A DNA stretch of 64,000 nucleotides, taken from Sporosarcina psychrophila (GTDB lineage Bacteria; Bacillota; Bacilli; Bacillales_A; Planococcaceae). Shown in pieces: positions 1-7,501 of this stretch. Positions within the stretch are counted from its first letter, which is position 1, and each line of letters opens with the position of its first letter. The stretch is from positions 2,727,001-2,791,000 of the forward strand of contig NZ_CP014616.1 of NCBI RefSeq assembly GCF_001590685.1, written 5' to 3'. The notes under the pieces were generated by a model, which worked only from the letters and a program-made list of their open reading frames with translations, did not search any database and was not told the DNA's origin. The position numbers were made by a program, and so were the translations under genes.

Positions 1-1
1 T

Positions 2-97
2 GAAGAGTTAAAAATCGAAATCGACAAGCTTGCGGAAGAGTATTTCGAAAAGAAAAGACAGGAAGAACTCCTCCTGCAAGGTGAGACAGCGGAATGA
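2..97 (+). CDS. 3' end of an unidentified CDS, truncated by the window edge
   Basis: An open frame enters from the left edge and encodes 31 residues before TGA. The peptide is strongly charged (many Glu and Lys) and looks helical, ending in GETAE. Its stop overlaps the ATG of the next gene (ATGA), so the two genes are probably translationally coupled in one transcript. Too little is present to assign a family. Confidence 0.6.
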   Translation, partial: EELKIEIDKLAEEYFEKKRQEELLLQGETAE

Positions 98-681
98 GAA
101 ACCTCCGCTTCGGCATCGACATTGATGGTACAGTGACATGCCCCACTTCTCTCTTGCCGCATATCAATGAACAGTTCGGATGTAATCTTGTCCTTGATGA
201 TATTAAAGAATATGACTTAACAAAAGCATTTACAGTAGATGAAAAAGCATTCTACGAGTGGTATAAAGGTGCGGAGGCACATATTTACAAAACGTCTCCC
301 GCACAACAATATGCCAAAGACATTTTAACTAGCTTTCAAGCGCAGTTTGAACTGTATTACATTTCTGCCCGTGGCCATCATGTCTATGACTCCACGCTGG
401 ACTGGTTCAAACAACAGGAAATCCCGTACGATCATATCGAACTTGTCGGAAGTCATTATAAAATTGAGACCGCGAAAAAGTTCGGTGTTCATGCATTTTT
501 TGAAGACAAGCATGACAACGCGGTTGAAATCCATGAAGAACTCGACATTCCTGTCATACTATTTGACACACCGTATAACAGGATGCCGATTCCTGAAGGC
601 GTCATCCGAGTCTACGATTGGCAAGAAGCGAATAGTTGGATCAAGAAGTTATTTCCTATAGAAGAACCTTCATTTAATTAA
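94..681 (+). CDS. yqfW: YqfW-like HAD-superfamily 5'-nucleotidase/phosphatase
   Basis: This 195-residue protein has the HAD nucleophile motif near its N terminus (GIDIDGTVT, residues about 7-15), where the first Asp is the expected nucleophile and the second the acid/base. A downstream Ser/Lys region and the acidic FFEDKHDNA (about 136-144) fit the remaining HAD motifs. The family is annotated as putative nucleotidase; its physiological substrate is not settled. AAGGTG precedes the ATG, which overlaps the upstream stop. In Bacillus subtilis yqfW also lies beside zur, which supports the assignment. A strong terminator follows directly. Confidence 0.8.
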   Translation: MRNLRFGIDIDGTVTCPTSLLPHINEQFGCNLVLDDIKEYDLTKAFTVDEKAFYEWYKGAEAHIYKTSPAQQYAKDILTSFQAQFELYYISARGHHVYDSTLDWFKQQEIPYDHIELVGSHYKIETAKKFGVHAFFEDKHDNAVEIHEELDIPVILFDTPYNRMPIPEGVIRVYDWQEANSWIKKLFPIEEPSFN

Positions 682-682
682 A

Positions 683-727
683 AAAACGGTGTGAAACTCT
701 CATGATAGAGTTTCACACCGTTTTTTC
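683..727 (+). terminator. Rho-independent terminator after yqfW
   Basis: A long near-perfect stem (AAACGGTGTGAAACTCT paired with AGAGTTTCACACCGTTT) around a short CATGAT-type loop ends in a T run. It starts within two bases of the yqfW stop. Confidence 0.9.
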
Positions 728-729
728 GA

Positions 730-1070
730 CTTAGAATTATGTTTAGCTTCAGCGCCCTAGACCCTCGAGTCGCTTCAAGCCTTGTAGAGACGCCACTACG
801 TACCTGCAAGGTTGCTGGGTACGTAGTGGGGAGGGATTGAACTTCATCCCTCCTTGTCGCGACAGGACGTCACGGTTTTAAGACCGCTTCCTCTTAAGTG
901 GCGCACTTATGCTGCGTTCCTTTTAGGCGCCTTCCGCTTTTCATTGTGTCTAGCTTCAGGCGCCAGCCGCTCTGGTCATAAGCAATCCAGCTATGTGGCA
1001 AAGATCGCCACGTCGCTGGATCGACTTATGCCTGTCGCATCTGGAAGGCGCCTTCCGCTTTTCATTGTTC
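730..1070. repeat. Non-coding modular inverted-repeat cassettes, two adjacent units
   Basis: The gap between yqfW and zur holds stacked palindromes rather than a gene. Visible modules are CCACTACGTACC (793-804) pairing with 818-829, GAGGGAT (831-837) pairing with 846-852, and GCGACAGGACGTCAC (859-873). The string GGCGCCTTCCGCTTTTCATTG ends both units, near 927 and 1047. The second unit (944-1070) starts TGTCTAGCTTCAGGCGCC and folds on itself through CATAAGCAATCCAGC and GCTGGATCGACTTATG. Similar pieces occur near 7391-7430, 10050-10095, 45880-46055 and 60520-60780. Such cassettes are common between genes in Bacillaceae-type genomes; their function is unknown. An apparent 94-codon frame here is an artefact. 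Confidence 0.7.
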
Positions 1071-1478
1071 CACACATAGCGGACATTTTCCGTAGATTTC
1101 GAATTTATGTCCTTCCACTTCATAGTCGGGTAAATTAACAGTAATCATTTCCATAGGGCAATGCGGGATGCTGCGCGTCTTACCACATGCAGTACAGATG
1201 AAATGATGATGGTGGATGCCTGGATCACATTGCATACGGAAATTTCGTTCCCCATTCAAATCGGTTTCTTCCAGAATACCGAGTTCAGAAAACGTCGTCA
1301 AGTTTCGATAAATTGTATCGAAACTTATTCCAGGGTTATCCTTCGCCATGAAATTCTTCACTTCAAGAGCCGTTAAATAGCGGTCTTTATGCGAAAAGAA
1401 CTGTAAAATTGTATCTCTATTTTTCGTCCGTTTAAATTGATTTTCCTGAAGAATCCGCCATGCCTCATCGAGTGTCAT
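1062..1478 (-). CDS. zur: Zur, Fur-family zinc uptake repressor
   Basis: This 138-residue protein has the Fur layout: an N-terminal winged helix (about 1-80) and a C-terminal metal-binding dimer domain. Structural zinc Cys pairs are visible at C95/C98 (CTAC) and C132/C135 (CPLC), and a His-rich stretch (HHHH, about 89-92) can supply regulatory-site ligands. It is called Zur rather than Fur or PerR because it is the last gene of an operon with a znuC/znuB-type transporter; its start overlaps the znuB stop by 4 nt. Zur with bound zinc represses zinc uptake genes, and a Zur-box-like palindrome lies upstream of this operon, so autoregulation is likely. Confidence 0.88.
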   Translation of the reverse strand: MTLDEAWRILQENQFKRTKNRDTILQFFSHKDRYLTALEVKNFMAKDNPGISFDTIYRNLTTFSELGILEETDLNGERNFRMQCDPGIHHHHFICTACGKTRSIPHCPMEMITVNLPDYEVEGHKFEIYGKCPLCVEQ

Positions 1479-2341
1479 ACCAACTCCCCCTTCACTGTAC
1501 GGGCATTACGTCCGCCTTGTATTTTCTTCCAAGCGAGTACCACTAACAAAATAACTATCGATGTGACGACAATCGTTCCCCCCGGAGCAATATCAAGATA
1601 ATAGGCAGAAACAAGACCAATGATAACCGCTAACTCACCGAAAATAATGGAGTAGATCATCGCGCTCTTAAAACTTTTCGCAAGTTGGATAGCTGCCGCT
1701 ACCGGAATCGTCATAAGTGATGATACAAGTAAAATACCGACAATCCGCATAGAAGCCCCAATAACAAGCGCTACAATGATCATGAACACCATCTGGATAT
1801 AGCGTGAATTAATACCAGAAACCTTGGCATACTCCCCATCGAATGATAAGGCAAATAGTTCTTTATAAAGAAATCGGATATAAGTGATGACAATGATTGC
1901 AATGATGATAACAACGAAAAGATCCTGCCTGCTAACCGCTGACACTGAACCGAATAAATAGCCAATCAAATCAGAGCCATAGCCTTTCGATAATGAGATG
2001 AAAATAGCGCCAAGGCCAATACCTGCCGACAAAATAACCGGAATTGCAAGTTCTTCATAATGACGGTATGCCTCCCGCAACTTCTCAATCAGTAGTGACC
2101 CACCTACTGCAGATGCGATCCCAAGGTAAACTGGGTTCAGCGCAGCAAAGAAGAGCACTTGCTGGCTTAAATAAAGGCTTCCAGCGATTCCCGCAAGTGC
2201 AACATGACTGAGCGCATCCGCAATCAGGGAAAGACGTCTGACGACGATAAACAAGCCAAGTAAAGGAGCGATGACACCGATGATTAAACCGGAAAGAAAT
2301 GCATTTTGCAAAAACTCATACGATAAAATATCATTAATCAT
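1475..2341 (-). CDS. znuB: Zinc ABC transporter permease (ZnuB/AdcB type)
   Basis: This 288-residue, very hydrophobic protein of the ABC-3 metal permease family has about eight to nine membrane segments. Family hallmarks include GLIIGVIAPLLGLFIVVRR near the N terminus and DALSHVALAGIAG (about 42-54). It would form the membrane channel for zinc, or possibly manganese. It overlaps znuC by 4 nt upstream and zur by 4 nt downstream, with the Shine-Dalgarno GAGGTGGA inside znuC. No solute-binding lipoprotein gene is present in the operon, so AdcA/ZnuA must be encoded elsewhere. Confidence 0.88.
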   Translation of the reverse strand: MINDILSYEFLQNAFLSGLIIGVIAPLLGLFIVVRRLSLIADALSHVALAGIAGSLYLSQQVLFFAALNPVYLGIASAVGGSLLIEKLREAYRHYEELAIPVILSAGIGLGAIFISLSKGYGSDLIGYLFGSVSAVSRQDLFVVIIIAIIVITYIRFLYKELFALSFDGEYAKVSGINSRYIQMVFMIIVALVIGASMRIVGILLVSSLMTIPVAAAIQLAKSFKSAMIYSIIFGELAVIIGLVSAYYLDIAPGGTIVVTSIVILLVVLAWKKIQGGRNARTVKGELV

Positions 2342-3108
2342 CGTTCCACCTCATCCGTGTGCTGATGGACGCGGCGAACTGGGTGTCCATACCATCTAGA
2401 AACGTCATCATCTTCCATCTTTTTATAATCGGATTGTTTACCGTGAAAATGAATTGTTCGGTTCAAACAAGCCACATGGGTTGCGAGATCAGTAACAAGG
2501 TCAATTTCATGTGTCACAAGTAAAATCGCAATTCCGTGCTCACGATTTAATGTATTGAGCATAGAATAAAACGACGCGACATTTTGCTGATCAATACCAA
2601 CTGTCGGTTCATCCATAATAAGAAGATCTGGTTTTCCTGCAAGCGCTCTTGCAATGAACACACGCTGCTGCTGGCCACCGGAGAGCTCGCCCATATTCCG
2701 TTGTGCGAAAGTGTCCATACCGACTATGCTAAGCGCTTCTAATGTTCGCTGCTCATCTTTTTTTGAAAAGCTTTTGAACATTCCTACTTTCCGAGTTAAT
2801 CCGCTCCGCACAACTTCAAGAACGGTTGCTGGGAAACCAGAGTTAAAAGAATTGGATTTCTGTGAAACATAGCCAATCCGTTCCCGGTGCTTAAATGATT
2901 CTATTTCCGAACCGAAAAGCTTTACTGTTCCACTCGTTGGTTGTAAGAGACCGAGAATAATATTGATGAGTGTTGATTTACCAGAACCATTTGGCCCTAT
3001 CAACGCCCAAAATTCACCCTCTCCTACCTCAAGAGAAATATGATCAAGGGCGATTGACTGTTCATAATTGAAACTGACATCGTCCAATTGAATAAGATTA
3101 TTTGTCAT
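2338..3108 (-). CDS. znuC: Zinc ABC transporter ATP-binding protein (ZnuC/AdcC type)
   Basis: This 256-residue ABC ATPase has Walker A GPNGSGKST (about 38-46), signature LSGGQQQR (about 142-149), Walker B LLIMDEPT (about 162-169) and a switch His in VTHE (about 199). It energises the ZnuB permease. As first gene of znuC-znuB-zur, it follows AAAGGATAG at good spacing. A His-rich tail (HPVRRVHQHTDE) might bind metal; that is inference. Zinc is preferred over manganese because of the linked zur. Confidence 0.88.
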   Translation of the reverse strand: MTNNLIQLDDVSFNYEQSIALDHISLEVGEGEFWALIGPNGSGKSTLINIILGLLQPTSGTVKLFGSEIESFKHRERIGYVSQKSNSFNSGFPATVLEVVRSGLTRKVGMFKSFSKKDEQRTLEALSIVGMDTFAQRNMGELSGGQQQRVFIARALAGKPDLLIMDEPTVGIDQQNVASFYSMLNTLNREHGIAILLVTHEIDLVTDLATHVACLNRTIHFHGKQSDYKKMEDDDVSRWYGHPVRRVHQHTDEVER

Positions 3109-3126
3109 TTTACTATCCTTTCTTTG

Positions 3127-3185
3127 AAACAGGAATCATTCCGATTCACTCGTCAAATTATAAACCATGACACGACCGGATACAA
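3127..3185 (-). promoter_or_regulatory. Promoter and Zur-box-like operator of znuC-znuB-zur
   Basis: On the minus strand a -35 TTGTAT (3180-3185) and -10 TATAAT (3157-3162) are separated by exactly 17 bp. Just downstream, at about the transcription start, lies GAATCGGAATGATTCCTGTTT (3127-3147). I count 16 of 22 defined positions matching the Firmicutes Zur-box consensus as I recall it (AAATCGTAAT-N-ATTACGATTT with flanks). A repressor bound there would block initiation or escape, as expected for zinc-responsive autoregulation. Confidence 0.6.
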
Positions 3186-3210
3186 CCATTTAAGAAAGAA
3201 GGGATTATTA

Positions 3211-3459
3211 GTGGATTATGCTCAACTACTGAATGAAGTCAAAATGAGAAGTGATGATGAAGTGAAAATCATTGCAAAGCAATATGGAATTGATTTTTCT
3301 AAGACAGAAATAAGGGCACTTCGACCATTGCTTGATGAAATTTCTTTCCATTGGCTTTTCACCGGTGTTCCTGAAACGTTTATCAATAAAATCCGTGGAG
3401 CTATTGGTGATAGAAAGACTGAAATCCTATTCAAGAAGTATTTAGACTCCACCAAGTGA
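3211..3459 (+). CDS. yqfT: YqfT-like DUF2624 small protein
   Basis: This 82-residue protein has no assigned function. GTG at 3211 is chosen because AGAAGGGA precedes it at good spacing; the longer upstream frame overlaps the divergent znuC start and lacks such a site. The protein is mostly helical and charged with no membrane segment or Cys motif, and shows a WLFTG stretch mid-way. Position between the zur block and nfo matches yqfT of Bacillus subtilis. The family call rests on synteny plus resemblance. Confidence 0.65.
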   Translation: MDYAQLLNEVKMRSDDEVKIIAKQYGIDFSKTEIRALRPLLDEISFHWLFTGVPETFINKIRGAIGDRKTEILFKKYLDSTK

Positions 3460-3477
3460 TAAATTAATTTAAAAGAA

Positions 3478-3518
3478 GAAAACCCGCCTGCGTATATATA
3501 CTTTGCAGGCGGGTTTTC
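3478..3518. terminator. Bidirectional terminator between yqfT and nfo
   Basis: Perfect 14-bp arms (GAAAACCCGCCTGC, 3478-3491, and its complement at 3505-3518) leave A-rich and T-rich flanks that suit both converging transcripts. Confidence 0.9.
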
Positions 3519-3521
3519 TAT

Positions 3522-4427
3522 TTAAATTCTTAGCAGATCAATCTTATCTGGTTGAAACGATTTCGCCTTAAACATTTCTATCTCAAATTTATAAGGTGCC
3601 GATTTTTTCTTTGGATCCAGACCCACAAATGGTGTTTCAAGAATTTTAGGAATCGATTGGAATCCTTCATGATGGACAATATAAGAAAGTGGTTCAAAGC
3701 CGATATGGCCGAAACCTATATTTTCATGTCGGTCCTTCATTGCACCGCGCTCGTTCTTACTATCATTAACATGAATAACAGATATTCTGTCCATGCCCAC
3801 AATTTTATCGAACTCGTTTAGCACTCCTTCAAAATCACCAACGATATCATAGCCCGCATCATGAACGTGACAAGTATCAAAACAAACCGATAAACGCTCG
3901 TTATGTGTGACTCCATCGATAATCGCGGCAATTTCATCAAAGTTACGACCGCATTCAGTCCCTTTCCCCGCCATCGTTTCGAGAGCTATGCGGACGGGAT
4001 AGTCCTGGGAAAGCACTTCATTTAGTCCTTCGATAATTTTCGCGATCCCTAGGTCAACACCAGCACCAACATGCGCGCCTGGATGAAGAACAATCTGGTC
4101 AACGCCAAGTGCAGCTGTACGCTCGATTTCACTTTGAAGGAAGTCGACACCAAGTCTGAATGTCTCGGGCTTTAACGTATTAGCAATATTGATAATATAC
4201 GGAGCATGGACGACGATATTTGACTGACCATTTTCCTCCATACTAAGATGGCCCGCTGCAATATTCAGTTCCTCAATCGGCTTCCTCCGTGTGTTCTGGG
4301 GTGCACCGGTATAAATCATGAATGTAGTTGCTCCGTAACTTGCAGCTTCCACGCTTGAGCCTAACAACATTTTGCTTCCGCTCATCGAAACATGGGAGCC
4401 AAGCAATAGTGGCTTATCATTTGTCAT
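3522..4427 (-). CDS. nfo: Endonuclease IV (AP endonuclease)
   Basis: This 301-residue TIM-barrel enzyme uses three zinc ions to cut DNA 5' of abasic sites in base excision repair. Family motifs appear in order: GSHVSMSG near the N terminus, VVHAPY (about 72), VLHPGAH (about 112), a metal-binding Glu in ALETMAGKG (about 147), [12 protein letters not shown] (about 182) and VIHVNDSK (about 218). Length matches the family. Its ATG overlaps the cshB stop by 4 nt with little ribosome-binding sequence, implying translational coupling. B. subtilis has the same cshB-nfo pair. Confidence 0.95.
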   Translation of the reverse strand: MTNDKPLLLGSHVSMSGSKMLLGSSVEAASYGATTFMIYTGAPQNTRRKPIEELNIAAGHLSMEENGQSNIVVHAPYIINIANTLKPETFRLGVDFLQSEIERTAALGVDQIVLHPGAHVGAGVDLGIAKIIEGLNEVLSQDYPVRIALETMAGKGTECGRNFDEIAAIIDGVTHNERLSVCFDTCHVHDAGYDIVGDFEGVLNEFDKIVGMDRISVIHVNDSKNERGAMKDRHENIGFGHIGFEPLSYIVHHEGFQSIPKILETPFVGLDPKKKSAPYKFEIEMFKAKSFQPDKIDLLRI

Positions 4428-5719
4428 TTTTTACGTTTCAGTCTCCTTTCTCTCTTTTTGAAGCTCTCTACTTGCTGAGCCATTTTCTTTTTATAGCCTG
4501 GTTTCACTTTCGACGGCTTTGGTACGAATGAGATTGCTTTACGGTCAATATCATCTACTTCTTTTACTCGATTTCGTCTTGAATGACGCTCTTTTACTTC
4601 AACCCACTCACCATTTTTTACTTCTTCATGAACAAATGGAATACCTATCTTTTCAATTCTGACTACTTTATCGTCTTCAGAAGGTTCATACAGTGTAATT
4701 GCCGTTCCCTTAAGCCCAGCACGTGCAGTACGTCCCACGCGGTGAATGAAAAATTCAAGGTCATCAGGAAGTTCGAAGTTAATAACGTGACTGACACCAG
4801 GAATATCAATTCCGCGTGCCGCAAGGTCTGTCGCTACTATATATTGGAATTCTAGATCCCGGATTTGCTTCATCATTCGTGTCCGTTCACGCGGTGTTAA
4901 ATCGCCGTGAATTCTTCCGACTTTAATGCCGCTTTCTGCAAGGTAAGTTGCGAGTCCTTCAGCGTTTTGTCTTGTATTCATAAAGATGATTGCCAAATAA
5001 GGATTGATCCCTTCCATTACTTGCAGTAACTTTTTCTTTTTACTCATACTGCGAACAGGTACTAGGGAGTAGTGCATCCCTTCCGTCAATGGTTTGCGTT
5101 CACCAATTTTCACATGAACAGGTGATTCCATGTATTTAGTTAGGAACGGTTTTAGCTTTTCCGGAATCGTTGCAGAAAATACGTACATTTCAAGTTTAGC
5201 AGGCATTTTTGCTGCGAACTTATCGATATCTTCAATAAAGCCCATGTCGAATGCAAGGTCCGCTTCATCTATAACCAAGATTTTTGCTGTATGAATTACA
5301 AGTGCCCCATTTTCGGACATATCATTAATTCGTCCTGGCGTTCCAACGATAATATGCGGATTCGATTTTAATTTCCCGATAGACCGCTGCTTGTCCGTAC
5401 CACCTATGAGCAGCGAACTGCGCACCTCCGTTCCTTCTGTCATCTTCGCAAGTTCATTGTACAGTTGCGTCGCCAACTCTCTTGTCGGGGCCGTGATAAC
5501 TGCTTGCAGTTCATCGACAGTTGCATCTGTCCGTTGTAATATCGGTATAAGGAAACTGTGGGATTTCCCCGTTCCTGTATGTGCTTGTCCGATTGCATTT
5601 GTACCCTTCAGAATAAGCGGTATGATTTCCTTTTGGATCGGTGTCGGATTTTCAAAGCCGAGCCTCCCGATTGCTTCCCGTAAAAACGGTTTAAATTGAT
5701 AGTCTGTAAATTTAGACAT
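4424..5719 (-). CDS. cshB: DEAD-box RNA helicase CshB
   Basis: This 431-residue helicase has the full motif series: Q motif near [17 protein letters not shown] (motif I), PTREL (Ia), VIDEAD (II, with DEAD), FSATIP (III), ARGIDIPGV (V) and [10 protein letters not shown] (VI). A basic C-terminal tail ([11 protein letters not shown]) likely aids RNA binding. CshB remodels RNA in mRNA turnover, ribosome assembly and cold adaptation. ATG at 5719 is chosen because GGAGGGTTACG precedes it and it begins the conserved MSKFTDYQF; a longer frame extends upstream without support. It heads the cshB-nfo operon. Confidence 0.93.
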   Translation of the reverse strand: MSKFTDYQFKPFLREAIGRLGFENPTPIQKEIIPLILKGTNAIGQAHTGTGKSHSFLIPILQRTDATVDELQAVITAPTRELATQLYNELAKMTEGTEVRSSLLIGGTDKQRSIGKLKSNPHIIVGTPGRINDMSENGALVIHTAKILVIDEADLAFDMGFIEDIDKFAAKMPAKLEMYVFSATIPEKLKPFLTKYMESPVHVKIGERKPLTEGMHYSLVPVRSMSKKKKLLQVMEGINPYLAIIFMNTRQNAEGLATYLAESGIKVGRIHGDLTPRERTRMMKQIRDLEFQYIVATDLAARGIDIPGVSHVINFELPDDLEFFIHRVGRTARAGLKGTAITLYEPSEDDKVVRIEKIGIPFVHEEVKNGEWVEVKERHSRRNRVKEVDDIDRKAISFVPKPSKVKPGYKKKMAQQVESFKKRERRLKRKK

Positions 5720-5768
5720 TCGTAACCCTCCTAATGTACACCTATTATAACACGATTTCGTTCCGCCG

Positions 5769-5795
5769 TATGCGATTTTCGCATAGTATACTATG
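5769..5795. promoter_or_regulatory. Two overlapping palindromes in the cshB/yqfQ divergent region
   Basis: TATGCGA-TTT-TCGCATA (5769-5785) is a perfect 7-bp inverted repeat. It overlaps a perfect 14-bp palindrome CATAGTATACTATG (5782-5795). The second contains TATACT on both strands, so it could be a shared -10 region for divergent transcription or an operator. I see no convincing -35 box. No regulator is identified. Confidence 0.4.
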
Positions 5796-5831
5796 TGAAA
5801 GTCCATTCTGATTTATTGAAAGGAGATAATT

Positions 5832-6347
5832 ATGAGATATGAATCCTTTTATCCATTCGCGCGACAACAACCGCCACCGGCTCCAATGGGACAAATGAAC
5901 TTCGGACCACCTCCTCAAATGGGGCAATTGCAGGCACCTATACAACCATTCATGAATGGTCCACAGAACGATCCATTTGGTGGCCCTATGGGGGGTCCAC
6001 AGAACAATCCATTAGGTGCTCAAATGAATGGCCCGCAGAACAATCCATTAGGTGGTGGCCCTATGGGTGGTCCAGGAGAGCAACCAATTCCATCAAAAAT
6101 GGAATCGTATATGCAAACGGCAAACCAATTCTTAAACACAGCCCAGCAATTCGCTCCTGTGGTCCAACAATTCGCGCCAATGGTTCAAAACTTGCCCGCA
6201 ATGTGGAGATTGTACAAAGGCTTTCAATCACTTCCGGTAGCCGGTGCCGCTAGTTTACCTACAAGTGGAGCAGTTGCCGCACGGTCAGTTGCTAATGTCA
6301 CTTCCGGACTGTCAGCCCCCCGTATTTTTCAGCCGCCCATCCGATAA
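5832..6347 (+). CDS. yqfQ: YqfQ/VrrA-like repeat protein of unknown function
   Basis: This 171-residue protein resembles YqfQ/VrrA, a family known in Bacillus anthracis for its variable repeat. The first half is rich in Pro, Gly, Gln, Asn and Met with near-repeats of about 11 residues (GPQNDPFGGPM, GPQNNPLGAQM, GPQNNPLGGGPM; nt about 5958-6066). The second half is Ala/Val-rich and partly amphipathic, followed by a Ser/Pro-rich end. There is no signal peptide or catalytic motif. AAAGGAGAT precedes the ATG well. Position between cshB and ispH matches B. subtilis. Confidence 0.75.
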   Translation: MRYESFYPFARQQPPPAPMGQMNFGPPPQMGQLQAPIQPFMNGPQNDPFGGPMGGPQNNPLGAQMNGPQNNPLGGGPMGGPGEQPIPSKMESYMQTANQFLNTAQQFAPVVQQFAPMVQNLPAMWRLYKGFQSLPVAGAASLPTSGAVAARSVANVTSGLSAPRIFQPPIR

Positions 6348-6349
6348 TT

Positions 6350-6378
6350 TTGAATCCGCCGTCCAACTCCGTTATAAT
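6350..6378 (+). promoter_or_regulatory. Sigma-A-type promoter of ispH
   Basis: TTGAAT (6350-6355) and TATAAT (6373-6378) are separated by 17 bp. The promoter begins three bases after the yqfQ stop, so ispH can be transcribed independently. The implied 5' leader is about 25 nt and contains GGAG. Confidence 0.7.
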
Positions 6379-6411
6379 GGATGGTAGATCCTATTAGAGG
6401 AGTGAAACGAC

Positions 6412-7389
6412 ATGAAAGTATTAAAGATTACCCCTAGAGGTTATTGCTATGGGGTTGTCGATGCAATGATCATCGCAAGAAATGCGGCACTCGACAAAAC
6501 ATTGCCGAGACCCATTTATATATTGGGAATGATTGTCCATAACAAACATGTTACAGATGCGTTTGAAGAAGATGGCATCATCACGATTGATGGTGAAAAT
6601 CGTCTAGAAATTCTTGAAAAAGTTGAGACGGGTACAGTGATTTTCACAGCACATGGTGTTTCTCCTGAAGTGCGGGAGCTTGCGAAAAGAAAAGGCCTTG
6701 TATCGATTGATGCAACTTGTCCTGATGTAACTGTCACCCATGACTTGATTGGGGAAAAAACTGCAGAAGGCTACGACATCATTTACATCGGAAAAAAATA
6801 TCATCCAGAACCAGAAGGTGCAATCGGTGTGGCACCTCACGCGGTCCATTTGATAGAAACGATTAAGGATGTCGAAAATCTTACTGTACAGAACCCTAAA
6901 TTGCTTGTCACAAACCAAACAACAATGAGCCAATGGGATGTTGTTCACATTATGGACGCACTTAAACTGAAATATCCACATATCGAAGTTCATAAGGAAA
7001 TTTGTCTTGCTACTCAAGTAAGGCAGGAGGCCGTCGCACAGCATGCCGGGGAATCAGACCTTCTTATCGTCGTAGGAGATCCGAAGAGCAACAACTCGAA
7101 TCGCCTGACACAAGTCTCTGTCGAAATTGCCAACACTCCATCATACCGAATCTCGGATCTTTCGGAACTCGATGTGAAGTGGTTGGAAGGTGTTGAAACT
7201 GTCTCTGTCACTGCGGGTGCTTCGACACCAACTTTGATTGTTCGTGAAGTAATTGCTTTCCTTGAGAAGTTCGATCCTGAAGATACTTCTACACATCTTC
7301 CAGAACGGAAATTCCTAGTAGAAAAAATTCTACCTAAAATTAAAAACCCTACACCTGTGATACGAATTGAACCGTACACAACAACTTAA
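6412..7389 (+). CDS. ispH: 4-hydroxy-3-methylbut-2-enyl diphosphate reductase (IspH/LytB)
   Basis: This 325-residue iron-sulfur enzyme performs the last step of the MEP pathway, converting HMBPP to IPP and DMAPP. The three cluster Cys are visible at C12 (GYCYG), C103 (DATCPD) and C198 (KEICLA). Substrate-binding His appear in MIVHNKHV (about 43) and TAHGVSP (81). SNNSNRL (about 225-231) matches the conserved SxN region. The protein is slightly longer than E. coli IspH, as in Bacillus. It has its own promoter and a terminator downstream. Confidence 0.96.
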   Translation: MKVLKITPRGYCYGVVDAMIIARNAALDKTLPRPIYILGMIVHNKHVTDAFEEDGIITIDGENRLEILEKVETGTVIFTAHGVSPEVRELAKRKGLVSIDATCPDVTVTHDLIGEKTAEGYDIIYIGKKYHPEPEGAIGVAPHAVHLIETIKDVENLTVQNPKLLVTNQTTMSQWDVVHIMDALKLKYPHIEVHKEICLATQVRQEAVAQHAGESDLLIVVGDPKSNNSNRLTQVSVEIANTPSYRISDLSELDVKWLEGVETVSVTAGASTPTLIVREVIAFLEKFDPEDTSTHLPERKFLVEKILPKIKNPTPVIRIEPYTTT

Positions 7390-7457
7390 GATAAGCTTCT
7401 GGCGCTTAGAGCTAGACACTATTCCGTGTTGAAAAACATATTTTCATCTTTAAAATG

Positions 7458-7489
7458 AACCAGCCTCTTTTACAGAGGCTGGTTTTTTT
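7458..7489 (+). terminator. Terminator after ispH
   Basis: AACCAGCCTCT (7458-7468) pairs perfectly with 7474-7484 around a 5-nt loop, then seven T. Just before it, at 7391-7430, is a short piece of the dispersed intergenic repeat (AGCTTCTGGCGC...GAGCTAGACAC). Confidence 0.92.
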
Positions 7490-7501
7490 CGTCAAACATT
7501 A

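Noticed and set aside
854..1138. 94-codon plus-strand frame
   Set aside because: It runs through the palindromic repeat cassette and into the antisense of zur. Composition is Arg/Ser/Leu-rich as expected from GC-rich palindromes, and no ribosome-binding site precedes it.
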